Below, one piece after another: positions 42,926 through 51,486 of a DNA stretch of 64,000 bases. A program made the position numbers and the translations under genes. Origin of the DNA: Bacillota bacterium (lineage in GTDB: Bacteria > Bacillota > Clostridia > Christensenellales > Aristaeellaceae); contig JAEZHK010000143.1 of assembly GCA_023416655.1 (NCBI GenBank), positions 25,387 to 89,386 on the forward strand, written 5' to 3'. Within the stretch, counting starts at the first letter, position 1. Each line of letters begins with the position of its first letter. Below the pieces are notes generated by a model that was not told where the DNA came from, did not search any database, and saw nothing but the letters and a program-made list of their open reading frames with translations.

Positions 42926-43886
42926 AGATTCCCTCCTCCTCGCAGCGAAGCATTGCCTCTGCGCTTTCGCTCCATGAAAAAGCTTCTGCCAGGTAGGAAT
43001 GATCCGCCTTAACTTGGGATGCTTTCAGGACAGCGTCCATCAGTTCACGCTTGTCGTCAATAAAGGCTATCGCTGCCGGATTCCCGACGGGGATTTGGCG
43101 AAGGTTTTCAAACCCGCGATAGGCGACGACCGGCGTGCCACAAGCCAGGGCTTCCATGACGGAAAGCGGAATGCTGATCACATACTCCGCCGAACGGGTC
43201 GGGAACAGGGTTACATCCGCCATCTGGTAGACCTCTTCGACGTTTGGGACGTATCCGCTCGCAAGCCTGACGCCCGATTCCTTGAGGAGCCTGACCGTCC
43301 CCTCATGCTCAAACAATCCACTGGCCACCACGAACCGCTCGATCTGCGGCGCGTTCAAAAGAGCGAAATCCTCAAGCCCCCGCCCGGAGGAGCAATGCCC
43401 GACGTGGGCGACGAGTATCTTTTCCGGTGAGAAACCGTACTTCAATTTAAGTTCGCGCGCCCGGGCTTTGTTGACGGGCGCGAATTTTTGGGTGTCGATC
43501 CCGACCGAAAATGTTCGGATGCCATAATCCTTCCGAATCGAAAGACCGTCAAGATCGCTTTCCAGAAGCGTCAGATAGCCGCATTTCAAGGGCGTTGCCG
43601 AGCAGCGCCGGAGAAACGCGCTGTCCGGCTTTTGAACGCATACGATCCACACCCGCTCGCATAGCGCCCGCGCCATCCTGGCCAAGTAGTAAACCTGCGC
43701 GTTCGCCCGCGCGAAAATGAACGTAACGTCGGACCGAAGCGAGTTCCGGATGACCGCGGCGATGTCCTTTAATCCCGAATGCCGGACGATATGCTGCTTT
43801 TCAAATTCGCGGGACATGTGGGTTGCGACATTGCGCATCCCCTCGTTGGTCAGCCCGTTGACCGTGCTTATGACATGGATTTTCAC
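42891..43886 (-). CDS. Glycosyltransferase family 4-like protein
   Basis: A 331-residue GT-B type transferase. The start GTG 43886 (VKIHVISTVNGLTNEGMRNV) follows AAGGAGATACG; the frame is open to 43958 but that part lies in repeat copy D. Donor-half motifs are EKILVAHVGHCSSGRGLEDF, EVYQMADVTLFPTRSAEYVI and SVMEALACGTPVVAYRGFEN. The acceptor half is shorter than in the two other GT4 proteins. Specificity cannot be read. It overlaps the P-loop kinase start. Confidence 0.82.
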   Translation of the reverse strand: MKIHVISTVNGLTNEGMRNVATHMSREFEKQHIVRHSGLKDIAAVIRNSLRSDVTFIFARANAQVYYLARMARALCERVWIVCVQKPDSAFLRRCSATPLKCGYLTLLESDLDGLSIRKDYGIRTFSVGIDTQKFAPVNKARARELKLKYGFSPEKILVAHVGHCSSGRGLEDFALLNAPQIERFVVASGLFEHEGTVRLLKESGVRLASGYVPNVEEVYQMADVTLFPTRSAEYVISIPLSVMEALACGTPVVAYRGFENLRQIPVGNPAAIAFIDDKRELMDAVLKASQVKADHSYLAEAFSWSESAEAMLRCEEEGIYEARADRLYGP

Positions 43887-43901
43887 ATCCGTATCTCCTT
43901 C

Positions 43902-44061
43902 GTGTTCTGGCACAGTCAAGACTTTGGAGTTCGCGCGAGAGATTTTTTTGTCCGGCAAGGAGCCGGAGCGCAGGAATAGCAGCGCTATTTCAAGCTACGA
44001 GCGACACAGCAGGGCGGAAAAAGATCCGCGCCAAAACGAAGGATTGGCTGTGTCAGAGCAC
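43902..44061 (+). repeat. Dispersed palindromic repeat, copy D (variant termini)
   Basis: The core shares AAGGAGCCGGAGCGCAGGAA and TAGCAGCGCTATTTCAAGCT with copies C, E and F. The ends differ: GTGTTCTGGCACAG (43902-43915) and CTGTGTCAGAGCAC (44048-44061) pair over 14 positions if two G-U pairs are allowed. It sits between two genes of the exopolysaccharide operon, 12 bases after the radical SAM stop. Confidence 0.85.
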
Positions 44062-44072
44062 TAGCACGCCGT

Positions 44073-45530
44073 TTATGTGAACAGGGCTTGCTTGAATCTG
44101 GAGAACGCTTTGAGCGATCGCTTCAGATCCTCAAAGTCCCGGAGTCCTCTGATCAGGCGGTGACATAGATACCACGCCCGAAGGTAATATTTCTTTCTTG
44201 CGTAGGCGCAGAAGTCGACAAGTTCCTGACCGCTCAGTTCCGGCGTATTCACGATGCAGTTCAGCGTCCCATCCTCTTTGCAATACTCGTCATACCTGCC
44301 GTTGATGTATCCATTGCAGCGCGCCCAGTCATACGCTTCCGTCCCCGGATAGGGAATGAGCGGAAAGAACTGCGCGGTGTCGGTCCTAAAGCGCATGGCG
44401 GCTGCCAGCGTTTTCTCCATCGTTTCACGCGTCTCGCCGCAGTTGCCGACCATGTAGCACGCGTGAACCATCAGTCCGGCCTTTTTCGCATTGGCCATAT
44501 ACCTTTCGATCTGCGCGACGGTGATACCCTTGCGGATGTTGTTCAGGATGGTCTGATCGACGCTCTCAATCCCGGGGATGATCAGATGGCAGCCCGCCTG
44601 TTTCATGAGCACCATCGTCTCGTACTCAAGATTCACGCGCGTATTGCACAACCAACGGATCTTTCGATTTAGTCCGCGCCAAATCATCAAACGGCATATT
44701 TCTGTGACGCGCCGCGCGCTCACGGTAAATGTGTCATCTTCTATGACGATCTCTTTGACTTCGGGGAAGTTTTCTACGATATACTCCATCTCGCCGATCA
44801 CGTTTTCGGGGCTGCGCAGGCGAACCTGATGGCCGTGCAGCGTCTGGGGATAGACGCAGAAATTGCAGCGCGCAGGGCATCCCCTTCCGGTAAAAATCTG
44901 AATGGACGGAAACGCCGCGGCGGGGAACATATAGTCCGTGACGCACAGGTGATCCTTGATGAATTTTGCCGCATACGGGATTTCATCAAGGTCCGTGATG
45001 TGATCCGCGTCGGCGTTGTGAACGGTCGTTCCATCATTTCTGAACGAGAGGCCGCGCACATCGTCAAGCACTGTCCCGTCGCGAAGCGCGCAGGCCAGGT
45101 CCCTTACGATGTAGTCATATTCCCTTCTGGCCAAACCGTCGATGGCCTCGCTGAGGGCCATGGTTTCTTCCGCGGTTGCGGAAGGGTGCGTCCCGACAAG
45201 CAGCACAAACCCCGAAGGACAGAGCGCCTTGACCTCGGAGGCGAACGAAACGTCGCTGTAAATGGAAGGCGTACTGGTATCAAAGACAAACAGTCTAGCG
45301 TCACCGGCTCTTTCCGCGATGACGCGAACGGTCTCAACCCTCGTCATGCGCTTCGCGCAGGCATCGATGAAGACGACTTCAAAGCCGTTTTTTTCCGCGA
45401 CCGCCGCGGCGTAAATCAGCCATAGCGGATAGTATAGAACGCCGCTGTGCCCAATGGACGGGCTGCGGGACTCGCGGGAAAACTTGCCGTATTCCGATTT
45501 GAACGGCGGATTGACAAAGCACACCTTCAT
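44073..45530 (-). CDS. B12-binding-domain radical SAM protein
   Basis: A 485-residue protein. Residues ~1-190 form the Rossmann-like domain found in front of B12-type radical SAM enzymes (KVCFVNPPFKSEYG, YYPLWLIYAAAVAEKNGFEV). The radical SAM core has the [4Fe-4S] motif CPARCNFC (Cys218, 222, 225), followed by EIVIEDDTFTVSARRVTEIC, GCHLIIPGIESVDQTIL and IPYPGTEAYDWARCNGYING. No cobalamin DxHxxG motif was seen. In a glycan cluster it may methylate, epimerise or deoxygenate a sugar or lipid; the substrate is unknown. Start ATG 45530 overlaps the upstream GT2 stop by 4 bases. Confidence 0.88.
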   Translation of the reverse strand: MKVCFVNPPFKSEYGKFSRESRSPSIGHSGVLYYPLWLIYAAAVAEKNGFEVVFIDACAKRMTRVETVRVIAERAGDARLFVFDTSTPSIYSDVSFASEVKALCPSGFVLLVGTHPSATAEETMALSEAIDGLARREYDYIVRDLACALRDGTVLDDVRGLSFRNDGTTVHNADADHITDLDEIPYAAKFIKDHLCVTDYMFPAAAFPSIQIFTGRGCPARCNFCVYPQTLHGHQVRLRSPENVIGEMEYIVENFPEVKEIVIEDDTFTVSARRVTEICRLMIWRGLNRKIRWLCNTRVNLEYETMVLMKQAGCHLIIPGIESVDQTILNNIRKGITVAQIERYMANAKKAGLMVHACYMVGNCGETRETMEKTLAAAMRFRTDTAQFFPLIPYPGTEAYDWARCNGYINGRYDEYCKEDGTLNCIVNTPELSGQELVDFCAYARKKYYLRAWYLCHRLIRGLRDFEDLKRSLKAFSRFKQALFT

Positions 45531-46309
45531 GCGGAAGCGCCCTCTTTCAGATGGGCATACTTGCGAAGGCCGTTGATCGCGTACCAAACCATGTAGTAGC
45601 TCGCTTCCAAAGCGCCCATGCCGACGGCTTTATAGGAATTCCAGTTCATCATTGCCGCGCGCAGCTTGTTGCCGGATTTCGAATTCGGTGATAACCGGTA
45701 GATCAGCAGTGGCTCGTCGATCCCATACGCGGTTTCGCCCGATCTCAAAAGCCTCAGCCAGCAGGCGAAATCCTCGTGCATGCCGTCGCCCAGCGCCTCA
45801 AATCTTAAGTAGCAATCCTTCAGAACCAGGACGGACGAATTGGAGATGAGGTTTTGCCTGAGCAGCTTTCGGTAGCCGATTTGTACCGGCACACGGAGGA
45901 TCCAGTTCAGCGGAACCCCATCCGCATTCATAAAGGCGGACCCGGTGTATACAAGCTTCGCCTGACGCTCCTTTTGCACGGCGATCTGCTTTTCAAGCTT
46001 ATCCCTCGCCCACGCGTCGTCACTGTCCAGGAACGCAAGCCACTTGCCCTTCGCCGCTTCCACCCCCTTGTGCCGGGTGCGCGACACGCCGCTGTTGACG
46101 TCGTTTTCCAGCACCCGCACACGGCTGTCCATGAGCGCATATTGCTTTGCGATAGAAGCGGTGCGATCCGGCGAGCAGTCGTTGATCACAATCAGCTCGA
46201 AAAACGGGTATGTCTGGGCAAGAACGGATTCCACCGCCTGCCCAAGGGTTTTTTCTGCGTTGTAGGCCGGCATGATCACGCTGATGAGTTCGCCATCCGC
46301 GGCGTTCAT
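45527..46309 (-). CDS. Glycosyltransferase family 2
   Basis: A 260-residue GT-A family transferase: ISVIMPAYNAEKTLGQAVES, VLAQTYPFFELIVINDCSPD and the DxD-like metal site AFLDSDDAWARDKLEKQ. MHEDFACWLRLLRSG holds the expected catalytic acidic residue (ED motif). I start at ATG 46309, behind AAGGAGAGCGCGTAAC, overlapping the priming transferase's stop region. It probably adds the second sugar of the repeat unit. Confidence 0.92.
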   Translation of the reverse strand: MNAADGELISVIMPAYNAEKTLGQAVESVLAQTYPFFELIVINDCSPDRTASIAKQYALMDSRVRVLENDVNSGVSRTRHKGVEAAKGKWLAFLDSDDAWARDKLEKQIAVQKERQAKLVYTGSAFMNADGVPLNWILRVPVQIGYRKLLRQNLISNSSVLVLKDCYLRFEALGDGMHEDFACWLRLLRSGETAYGIDEPLLIYRLSPNSKSGNKLRAAMMNWNSYKAVGMGALEASYYMVWYAINGLRKYAHLKEGASA

Positions 46310-46310
46310 G

Positions 46311-47849
46311 TTACGCGCTCTCCTTTCCACGCTCGGCCTTTTCATGCAGAGCGGTCGTCTGCCCCTCGTCAACCCCCTGCGCGCTCTCCTTCATAAACAG
46401 AACCTTCACCGTGGCGAACATGAGCCGGATATCCTCCGCCAGCGACATGTTGTTGATGTACATCAGGTCCATCTGCAGTTTCTCAAAGGGCTCCGAGTTG
46501 TACCTTCCGTAGACCTGCGCATAGCCTGTCAGACCGGCCTTGACCTGCAATCTCAGCGAAAAAGCTGGCATCGCTTTTTCATACCGTTCGGCGATCTCGG
46601 GCCTTTCCGGTCTGGGGCCCACGATGGTCATGCTGCCGCTTAAGATATTGAAAAGCTGGGGCAGCTCGTCAAATCGGATGGCGCGGATGATCTTCCCCAC
46701 GGGCGTAATCCGGTCGTCGTGCTCCGTGGCCAAACGCGCGGCGCCATCCTTCTCCGCGTCCACGCGCATGCTCCTGAATTTCCAAATAACGAATTCCCGG
46801 CGGTCGCGCGTCAGGCGAACCTGTTTATACAGGGCGGGACCTCCGTCGTACAATTTGATCGCCAGCGCGGTGACCAGCATCAGCGGGCTTGCGAGGATGA
46901 TCCCCGCCAGAGACGCGATGATGTCAAATGATCTTTTGATCATCGCGTACTCGGGGGCGAGGGAGGCGCGGCAGGCCTTCAGGAAAGGCGCGCCGAACGT
47001 CTGCACATGCCTCGCGCCTGCCATGAGGACGTCTCCAACCTGGGGCTCGACGTAGCTTTGAATGCGGTTTTCAATGCAATGGTTGACGATGGCGTCCCTG
47101 AGAGACCCATCCAGTCCGGCGACAAAAATCACCTGAAAACCGTCGATCTCGCGGAGTATCTGGTGGATATCCCTCGGCTCCTTGATATACTTCTGAACGT
47201 CAAACCCGCCCGCAATGAAATCAATCCGCCCAAGCCTTCGAAGGTCGCTCTCCTGCCCGTAGAGGATCACCGTCCTTCGGGGCGCATAAATGTGGAAATA
47301 GATCCTGTTCGCCATGAGGCTCCAAGTGATGCTCCACAGGCCCTGAACCATGCATAGCGCAATGAGCGGAAATGGGTTCAAAAATCGGGAACCGGCGATG
47401 GAGGCGAGCGCATAAACGGCAAAGGCGCTGAAGAAGTCCGCCAGGTATTGTGAAGTGATCATCTCCGCCACCGGGCATATGCCGACATCATATGCGTGAT
47501 AGATCCGGCCGAACCAAATGACAAAGCCCGAATACATCAGGCAGATAAACGCCACGGAATTCATATGGTCGAAATAGAAGGGCCTTTCGTGGTAAAACAT
47601 CCGCCATACGACGGTGAACAAAATGACGGCAATAACGCCTCTCAATATTTTCACGCCGCGAATCGCAACCGCCTTTTTGAAGGACGAGCTGTCCGTCTCC
47701 CGACAATTTGCGTTCTCGGGTTGCGAATAGTCGGAAAAGTGCTTAAGCCGAGCATCGTGCACCCGCATTTCACCAAAACCGTTGCCGCCGATTCGCGTCG
47801 ATCTCACCCTGGCCATCAAGATCATCCTCTCAACGAGTGAAGTATCCAT
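46311..47849 (-). CDS. Exopolysaccharide priming glycosyltransferase (polyprenyl glycosylphosphotransferase, WcaJ type)
   Basis: A 512-residue membrane enzyme that places the first sugar phosphate on undecaprenyl phosphate. The N-terminal ~190 residues hold four to five hydrophobic segments, followed by a CoA-binding-like domain (RRTVILYGQESDLRRLGRID). The catalytic bacterial sugar transferase domain starts KRSFDIIASLAGIILASPLM and includes FVIWKFRSMRVDAEKDG, RFDELPQLFNILSGSMTIVG and PRPERPE. ATG 47849 has ACGGAG seven bases upstream; ATG 47816 has GAGAGG nine bases upstream and is an alternative. Confidence 0.92.
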   Translation of the reverse strand: MDTSLVERMILMARVRSTRIGGNGFGEMRVHDARLKHFSDYSQPENANCRETDSSSFKKAVAIRGVKILRGVIAVILFTVVWRMFYHERPFYFDHMNSVAFICLMYSGFVIWFGRIYHAYDVGICPVAEMITSQYLADFFSAFAVYALASIAGSRFLNPFPLIALCMVQGLWSITWSLMANRIYFHIYAPRRTVILYGQESDLRRLGRIDFIAGGFDVQKYIKEPRDIHQILREIDGFQVIFVAGLDGSLRDAIVNHCIENRIQSYVEPQVGDVLMAGARHVQTFGAPFLKACRASLAPEYAMIKRSFDIIASLAGIILASPLMLVTALAIKLYDGGPALYKQVRLTRDRREFVIWKFRSMRVDAEKDGAARLATEHDDRITPVGKIIRAIRFDELPQLFNILSGSMTIVGPRPERPEIAERYEKAMPAFSLRLQVKAGLTGYAQVYGRYNSEPFEKLQMDLMYINNMSLAEDIRLMFATVKVLFMKESAQGVDEGQTTALHEKAERGKESA

Positions 47850-47903
47850 GCCAATGCTCCGTAAACGATGGTCATCAGCGGTACTTCAGGCGGTTACCCG
47901 CCT

Positions 47904-47948
47904 CTAACGTATGACAGGATTCGTAAGCGAGACGACGCGAGAAATCAT
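47904..47948 (-). CDS. Possible 14-residue leader peptide
   Basis: Behind a near-perfect AAAGGAGGTGAA an ATG at 47948 opens MISRVVSLTNPVIR, ending at TAG 47904. A hairpin GAGGCGGGTAACCGCCTG overlaps the stop. It lies between the kinase and priming transferase genes. It could be a translational coupler, a leader, or the broken start of an older gene. Confidence 0.35.
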   Translation of the reverse strand: MISRVVSLTNPVIR

Positions 47949-47987
47949 TTCACCTCCTTTGTAATCCAGATGGATCCTCTTACGCGC

Positions 47988-49388
47988 CTATGCGTTGAGG
48001 CTTGAAGCCTCCGGATGAACCTCGTAATCGGCGTAGTTTTTTCCATACTGCCGGTAGTACTGGCCATAATGGCTGTACCGGTCATCCGTCAGGTTGAGCG
48101 CGACCCCAATGAGCGAGGCGTCGGCTTTTTGAAGCTGGTCAACGATCTCTTTTTCAAGCTTTCGCTCCACGCGCCCGGAAGCGATGACCAGCAGCGTTCG
48201 GTCTGCGATCCTGGCGAGGATGGCGGTGTCGCTGAAAAAGCCGATGGGCGGCGTATCGAGGATTACGAAATCGAAGCGGTGGCTCACGGTTTCCATAAAC
48301 TCCTGATACTGGGCCGATTGAACCACGTTGTTTAAAAGAACGCACTTGTGATAACTGTCCACCATGTACAGCCCCTTCACGTTCGTTTCGGTAATGATCT
48401 GGTCAATGGTCGCGGTGCCATTGTAAACATCCACCAGATCCATCAGATTCCTCACACCCAGATACTTCCCAACCGATGGATTCCTGAAGTCCATGTCGAA
48501 GAGGAGCACCCGCTTCCCCTCTTCGGCCAGCGCGGAAGCGAGCATCACCGAAATCGTGCTCTTCCCTTCGCTCGGCGTCGCGGAGGTAATCGCCAGCGTC
48601 TTTACGGAATTCCTGCCCGAAAGGAACTGCAGGTTCATCGCCAGTGTTTTGACCCCTTCCCGCGTATCGCGGGAAATCGCGTAAAACAAGGGCTTGCGTT
48701 TCCCCTTCCAGGACGCGTACTTTCTCATTTCCTTTTTGCACTTCGTGATCCGGGCCAGCACCGGGAGATGCAGGGAATCCTCAACGTCTTCCGCTGTGCG
48801 AAGCTTTGTATTCGACTTTGCGATGAAAACCAGGACACCGGCGACAAACAGGAAGGACATGGCCAGCGCCAGCGCCGTATTCCTCAGGCGGTTCGGACCG
48901 GACGGCTTTTTGGGCATCAGCGCCTTGGAGGCAATGCTTACGCTCTTCGTCTGCGTAATCGTCGCCAGGTACTCGATGAACACTTCGCTGATCGTATTGG
49001 CGGCATCCACGCAGAAAGCGGGGTCCGTCCCGGTGACATCAAGGCAAATCACCCTCGTGTTGTCCTCGGTGGAGATGTCGATCAGGACCGAATCGAAGTC
49101 TTCCACGCCGAGCCTTTCCCCGGCTGCGGAGAGCACTTCATGCGTCATCATCAATTGCTTGTAATCACCCACAAACGACGTGCTGGTGGAAATATCATAA
49201 CGCGTACTGCCGGTTGCGTCTCCATAATCGATCAATACATAGAGCTTCGTTTCCGCGGTGTACTGATCTTCCATGTATAGATAATAGTACAACCCCGCCA
49301 CCGAAGTGACGATCAGCGGTATGAGAATGACAAACCAGATTCCACGTCTTAAGATCTCACGCACTTCTTTAAACGATATCTCTCGCAT
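47988..49388 (-). CDS. Fused Wzz chain-length determinant / BY-kinase
   Basis: A 466-residue inner-membrane tyrosine autokinase controlling polymer length. A Wzz domain with a first membrane segment (GIWFVILIPLIVTSVAGLYY) and a second near ALALAMSFLFVAGVLVFI is fused to a cytoplasmic P-loop kinase: Walker A SATPSEGKST (~residues 268-277), Walker A' LLFDMDFRNPSVG, Walker B FVILDTPPIG. The C-terminus has a tyrosine cluster (YSHYGQYYRQYGKNYADYE) for autophosphorylation. Firmicutes usually split these domains into two proteins. Start ATG 49388 opens MREISFKEV; the longer open frame from 49478 lacks a better site. First gene of the cluster; no phosphatase gene is adjacent. Confidence 0.9.
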   Translation of the reverse strand: MREISFKEVREILRRGIWFVILIPLIVTSVAGLYYYLYMEDQYTAETKLYVLIDYGDATGSTRYDISTSTSFVGDYKQLMMTHEVLSAAGERLGVEDFDSVLIDISTEDNTRVICLDVTGTDPAFCVDAANTISEVFIEYLATITQTKSVSIASKALMPKKPSGPNRLRNTALALAMSFLFVAGVLVFIAKSNTKLRTAEDVEDSLHLPVLARITKCKKEMRKYASWKGKRKPLFYAISRDTREGVKTLAMNLQFLSGRNSVKTLAITSATPSEGKSTISVMLASALAEEGKRVLLFDMDFRNPSVGKYLGVRNLMDLVDVYNGTATIDQIITETNVKGLYMVDSYHKCVLLNNVVQSAQYQEFMETVSHRFDFVILDTPPIGFFSDTAILARIADRTLLVIASGRVERKLEKEIVDQLQKADASLIGVALNLTDDRYSHYGQYYRQYGKNYADYEVHPEASSLNA

Positions 49389-49798
49389 AACATGAATCTC
49401 AATCTTTCTATCTTTTATTATCAAATTTCCACGAGCAATCGGAAGTTCGTCAGGCCATTCCGCCTTTGACAGACGCAATTCGCATGCGTTTGTCTATAGT
49501 GACAATCAAGCATAATTTCTCCTGCCCGTTCAATCTGAGCGGCGCTTCTTTTACGTATGTCCGGCCTTTTTTCCGCCACGCAATGCGCTGTGTGCGGGTT
49601 CCACGCCATCATTTGCACAAGAACGGCCGCCTGATGAACTCTGTTTTACAATTCTCGTGGTGACTAAATTGTATTAATCAATACTACCCTTCAAATTTAT
49701 GTGTAACGGAAGTTCTCTATACGCTTATGATGTTAAGAAAATTTGTATATTCCATGCGTATTCCTTCTTATAAATGAAATAACTCAACCGCTGCCCAC
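49389..49798. other. Leader/promoter region of the exopolysaccharide cluster
   Basis: I see no gene here. The region is AT-rich for this genome. A weak minus-strand promoter-like pair TTGAAG-15-TACAAT lies near 49674-49700, next to an inverted repeat TTGTATT-AATC-AATACTA. About 290-400 untranslated bases would precede the kinase start. Confidence 0.35.
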
Positions 49799-49928
49799 AA
49801 AAAAGCCCGGCTTTCAGCCGGATACGGGCCTCAGATTCGGCGGCGACCGGTGCCTGCTTACCCATCCGCTTCCTTGGGCAGGTCGCCCTTGAGTTCTAAA
49901 CGGTTGCAAAAGGGTGGCAATGCAACCC
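49799..49928 (-). ncRNA. Candidate structured RNA with its own promoter and terminator
   Basis: On the minus strand a TAACAT -10 box lies directly upstream. The transcript would contain GGTTGCA...TGCAACC, then GGCGACC...GGTCGCC with inner CCTGC/GCAGG pairing, and end in CCGGCT-GAA-AGCCGG-GCTTTTTT (49799-49821), a textbook terminator. No open frame fits. It does not match a class I can name. It could be a small RNA or the attenuator leader of the exopolysaccharide operon 410 bases downstream. Confidence 0.5.
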
Positions 49929-49933
49929 CATCT

Positions 49934-49962
49934 ATGTTACAATGTGAATTCACGGGATACAA
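49934..49962 (-). promoter_or_regulatory. Promoter of the candidate RNA, with central palindrome
   Basis: On the minus strand TTGTAT (49957-49962), 17 bases, TAACAT (49934-49939). The perfect palindrome GTGAATTCAC (49944-49953) lies in the spacer and also upstream of the divergent MATE gene, so one regulator could serve both directions. Confidence 0.5.
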
Positions 49963-49988
49963 TACATGCAAGGCAAGGGAAAACCGCG

Positions 49989-51398
49989 ATGAGTTCATGC
50001 CTCACAGGGGTACACAAAAAGGCCGACGCGCAGTCCATGGATATGTGCAGCGGTCCCCTGTTCAAAAAGATCCTGATCTTTGCCTTGCCCATCATGGCGA
50101 TGAACCTTTTGCAGCTGCTGTTCAACGCCGCCGATATGGTCGTCGCCGGGCGGTTTTCGGGCAAGGAGGCGCTGGCGGCGGTCGGGGCGACAGGTTCCCT
50201 GATCAACCTCATCGTGAACTTCTTCATGGGCTTGTCGGTGGGCACGAGCGTCGTCGTGGCGCAGGAGTTTGGGGCCAACAAGCCGGAGGACATCAGCCGC
50301 AGCGTACACACTTCGATTTATATCAGCATCCTCAGCGGTTTTGTCGTGATGGCGATCGGCCTCATCCTGTGCGAGCCGCTGCTCGTCATGATGGGAACGC
50401 CCGAGGACATCCTCTCCCTGTCCGTTTTGTATATGCGGATCTATTTCCTGGGCGTACCGGCGAGCATGGTATACAACTTCGGCGCGGCCATCCTGCGCGC
50501 CGCGGGCGACAGCCGGCGGCCGATGTACTATCTCGTTTTATCCGGCGTCGTCAACGTCATTTTGAACCTGTTCTTCGTAATCGTACTGCATATGGGCGTG
50601 GACGGCCTTGCGTGGGCCACAAACATTGCGCAGTATCTCGCGATGGGTCTGATCCTGATGTACTTGGTCCGAAGCGACGGGGCCATCCGGCTTTTTCCCC
50701 GGAAGATGCGCATCGACGGGGAAAAGCTCAGGCAGATCGTCAAAATCGGCCTTCCGGCCGGCCTGCAGAGCGTGTTTTTTTCCATCTCGAACGTATTGAT
50801 CCAGACAGCGATCAATTCTTTCGGTTCCGCGATGATTGCGGCGAGTTCCGCGGCTTCCAATATTGAAGGGTTTGTCGGGACCGCGATGAACGCCTACTAC
50901 AACGCAGCCATCACATTTGTCGGACAGAACATGGGCGCCAGAAAATTCGACCGGATCGACACCGTCGCGAAGGCGAGTACGGCGCTCATTTTCGCCACCT
51001 GGATACTCCTGAGCGGTTTGACGATGCTCTTCGCGAGGCCCTTGCTCGCCATCTATACGACCGATGCCGCCATCATCGAGCTTGGCGTCACGAGGATCAA
51101 CGTCATGATGATCGCCTTTTTTACCTGCGGCATCATGAACGTATTCCCCGGCATAACCCGCGGAATGGGCTTCTCCGTGCTGCCCATGGTCTGCACACTG
51201 GTCGGCGCGTGTCTCCTAAGAATCCTGTGGCTGTGGACATTCTTCGCCTGGTATCCCACGGTGATCATGCTCTTCGCCTGTTATCCGATCACCTGGACGC
51301 TGGCGGGAATCGGACAGGTGGCGACCTTCCTCTACGCGCGGCGAAAGGTTCGCAGCCGCGAACGGACAGCGGAAATTGCATGCGACACCGAGCTTTGA
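49989..51398 (+). CDS. MATE family multidrug/metabolite exporter
   Basis: A 469-residue membrane protein with twelve predicted segments, of the NorM/DinF-type MATE family. FKKILIFALPIMAMNLLQLL, FNAADMVVAGRFSGKEALAA and VGATGSLINLIVNFFMGLSV form the N-terminal half; GLPAGLQSVFFSISNVLIQT starts the second pseudo-repeat, as expected. It exports organic cations or metabolites using Na+ or H+. ATG 49989 follows AAGGGAAAACCGCG; the frame is open further to 49914 over the promoter. Monocistronic. Confidence 0.92.
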   Translation: MSSCLTGVHKKADAQSMDMCSGPLFKKILIFALPIMAMNLLQLLFNAADMVVAGRFSGKEALAAVGATGSLINLIVNFFMGLSVGTSVVVAQEFGANKPEDISRSVHTSIYISILSGFVVMAIGLILCEPLLVMMGTPEDILSLSVLYMRIYFLGVPASMVYNFGAAILRAAGDSRRPMYYLVLSGVVNVILNLFFVIVLHMGVDGLAWATNIAQYLAMGLILMYLVRSDGAIRLFPRKMRIDGEKLRQIVKIGLPAGLQSVFFSISNVLIQTAINSFGSAMIAASSAASNIEGFVGTAMNAYYNAAITFVGQNMGARKFDRIDTVAKASTALIFATWILLSGLTMLFARPLLAIYTTDAAIIELGVTRINVMMIAFFTCGIMNVFPGITRGMGFSVLPMVCTLVGACLLRILWLWTFFAWYPTVIMLFACYPITWTLAGIGQVATFLYARRKVRSRERTAEIACDTEL

Positions 51399-51486
51399 TC
51401 ACGGCTCGCAGCCAAGTCCGCCATGACACCGCAGAGAATCGAAAAAGCCCGATGATTTCTCACCAGGCTTTCATTGCCATTTCCCC

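Noticed and set aside
49799..49928. Candidate RNA considered as SRP RNA, 6S RNA or a tmRNA fragment
   Set aside because: The conserved SRP loop, 6S open-complex mimic and tmRNA tag/acceptor sequences are not present.
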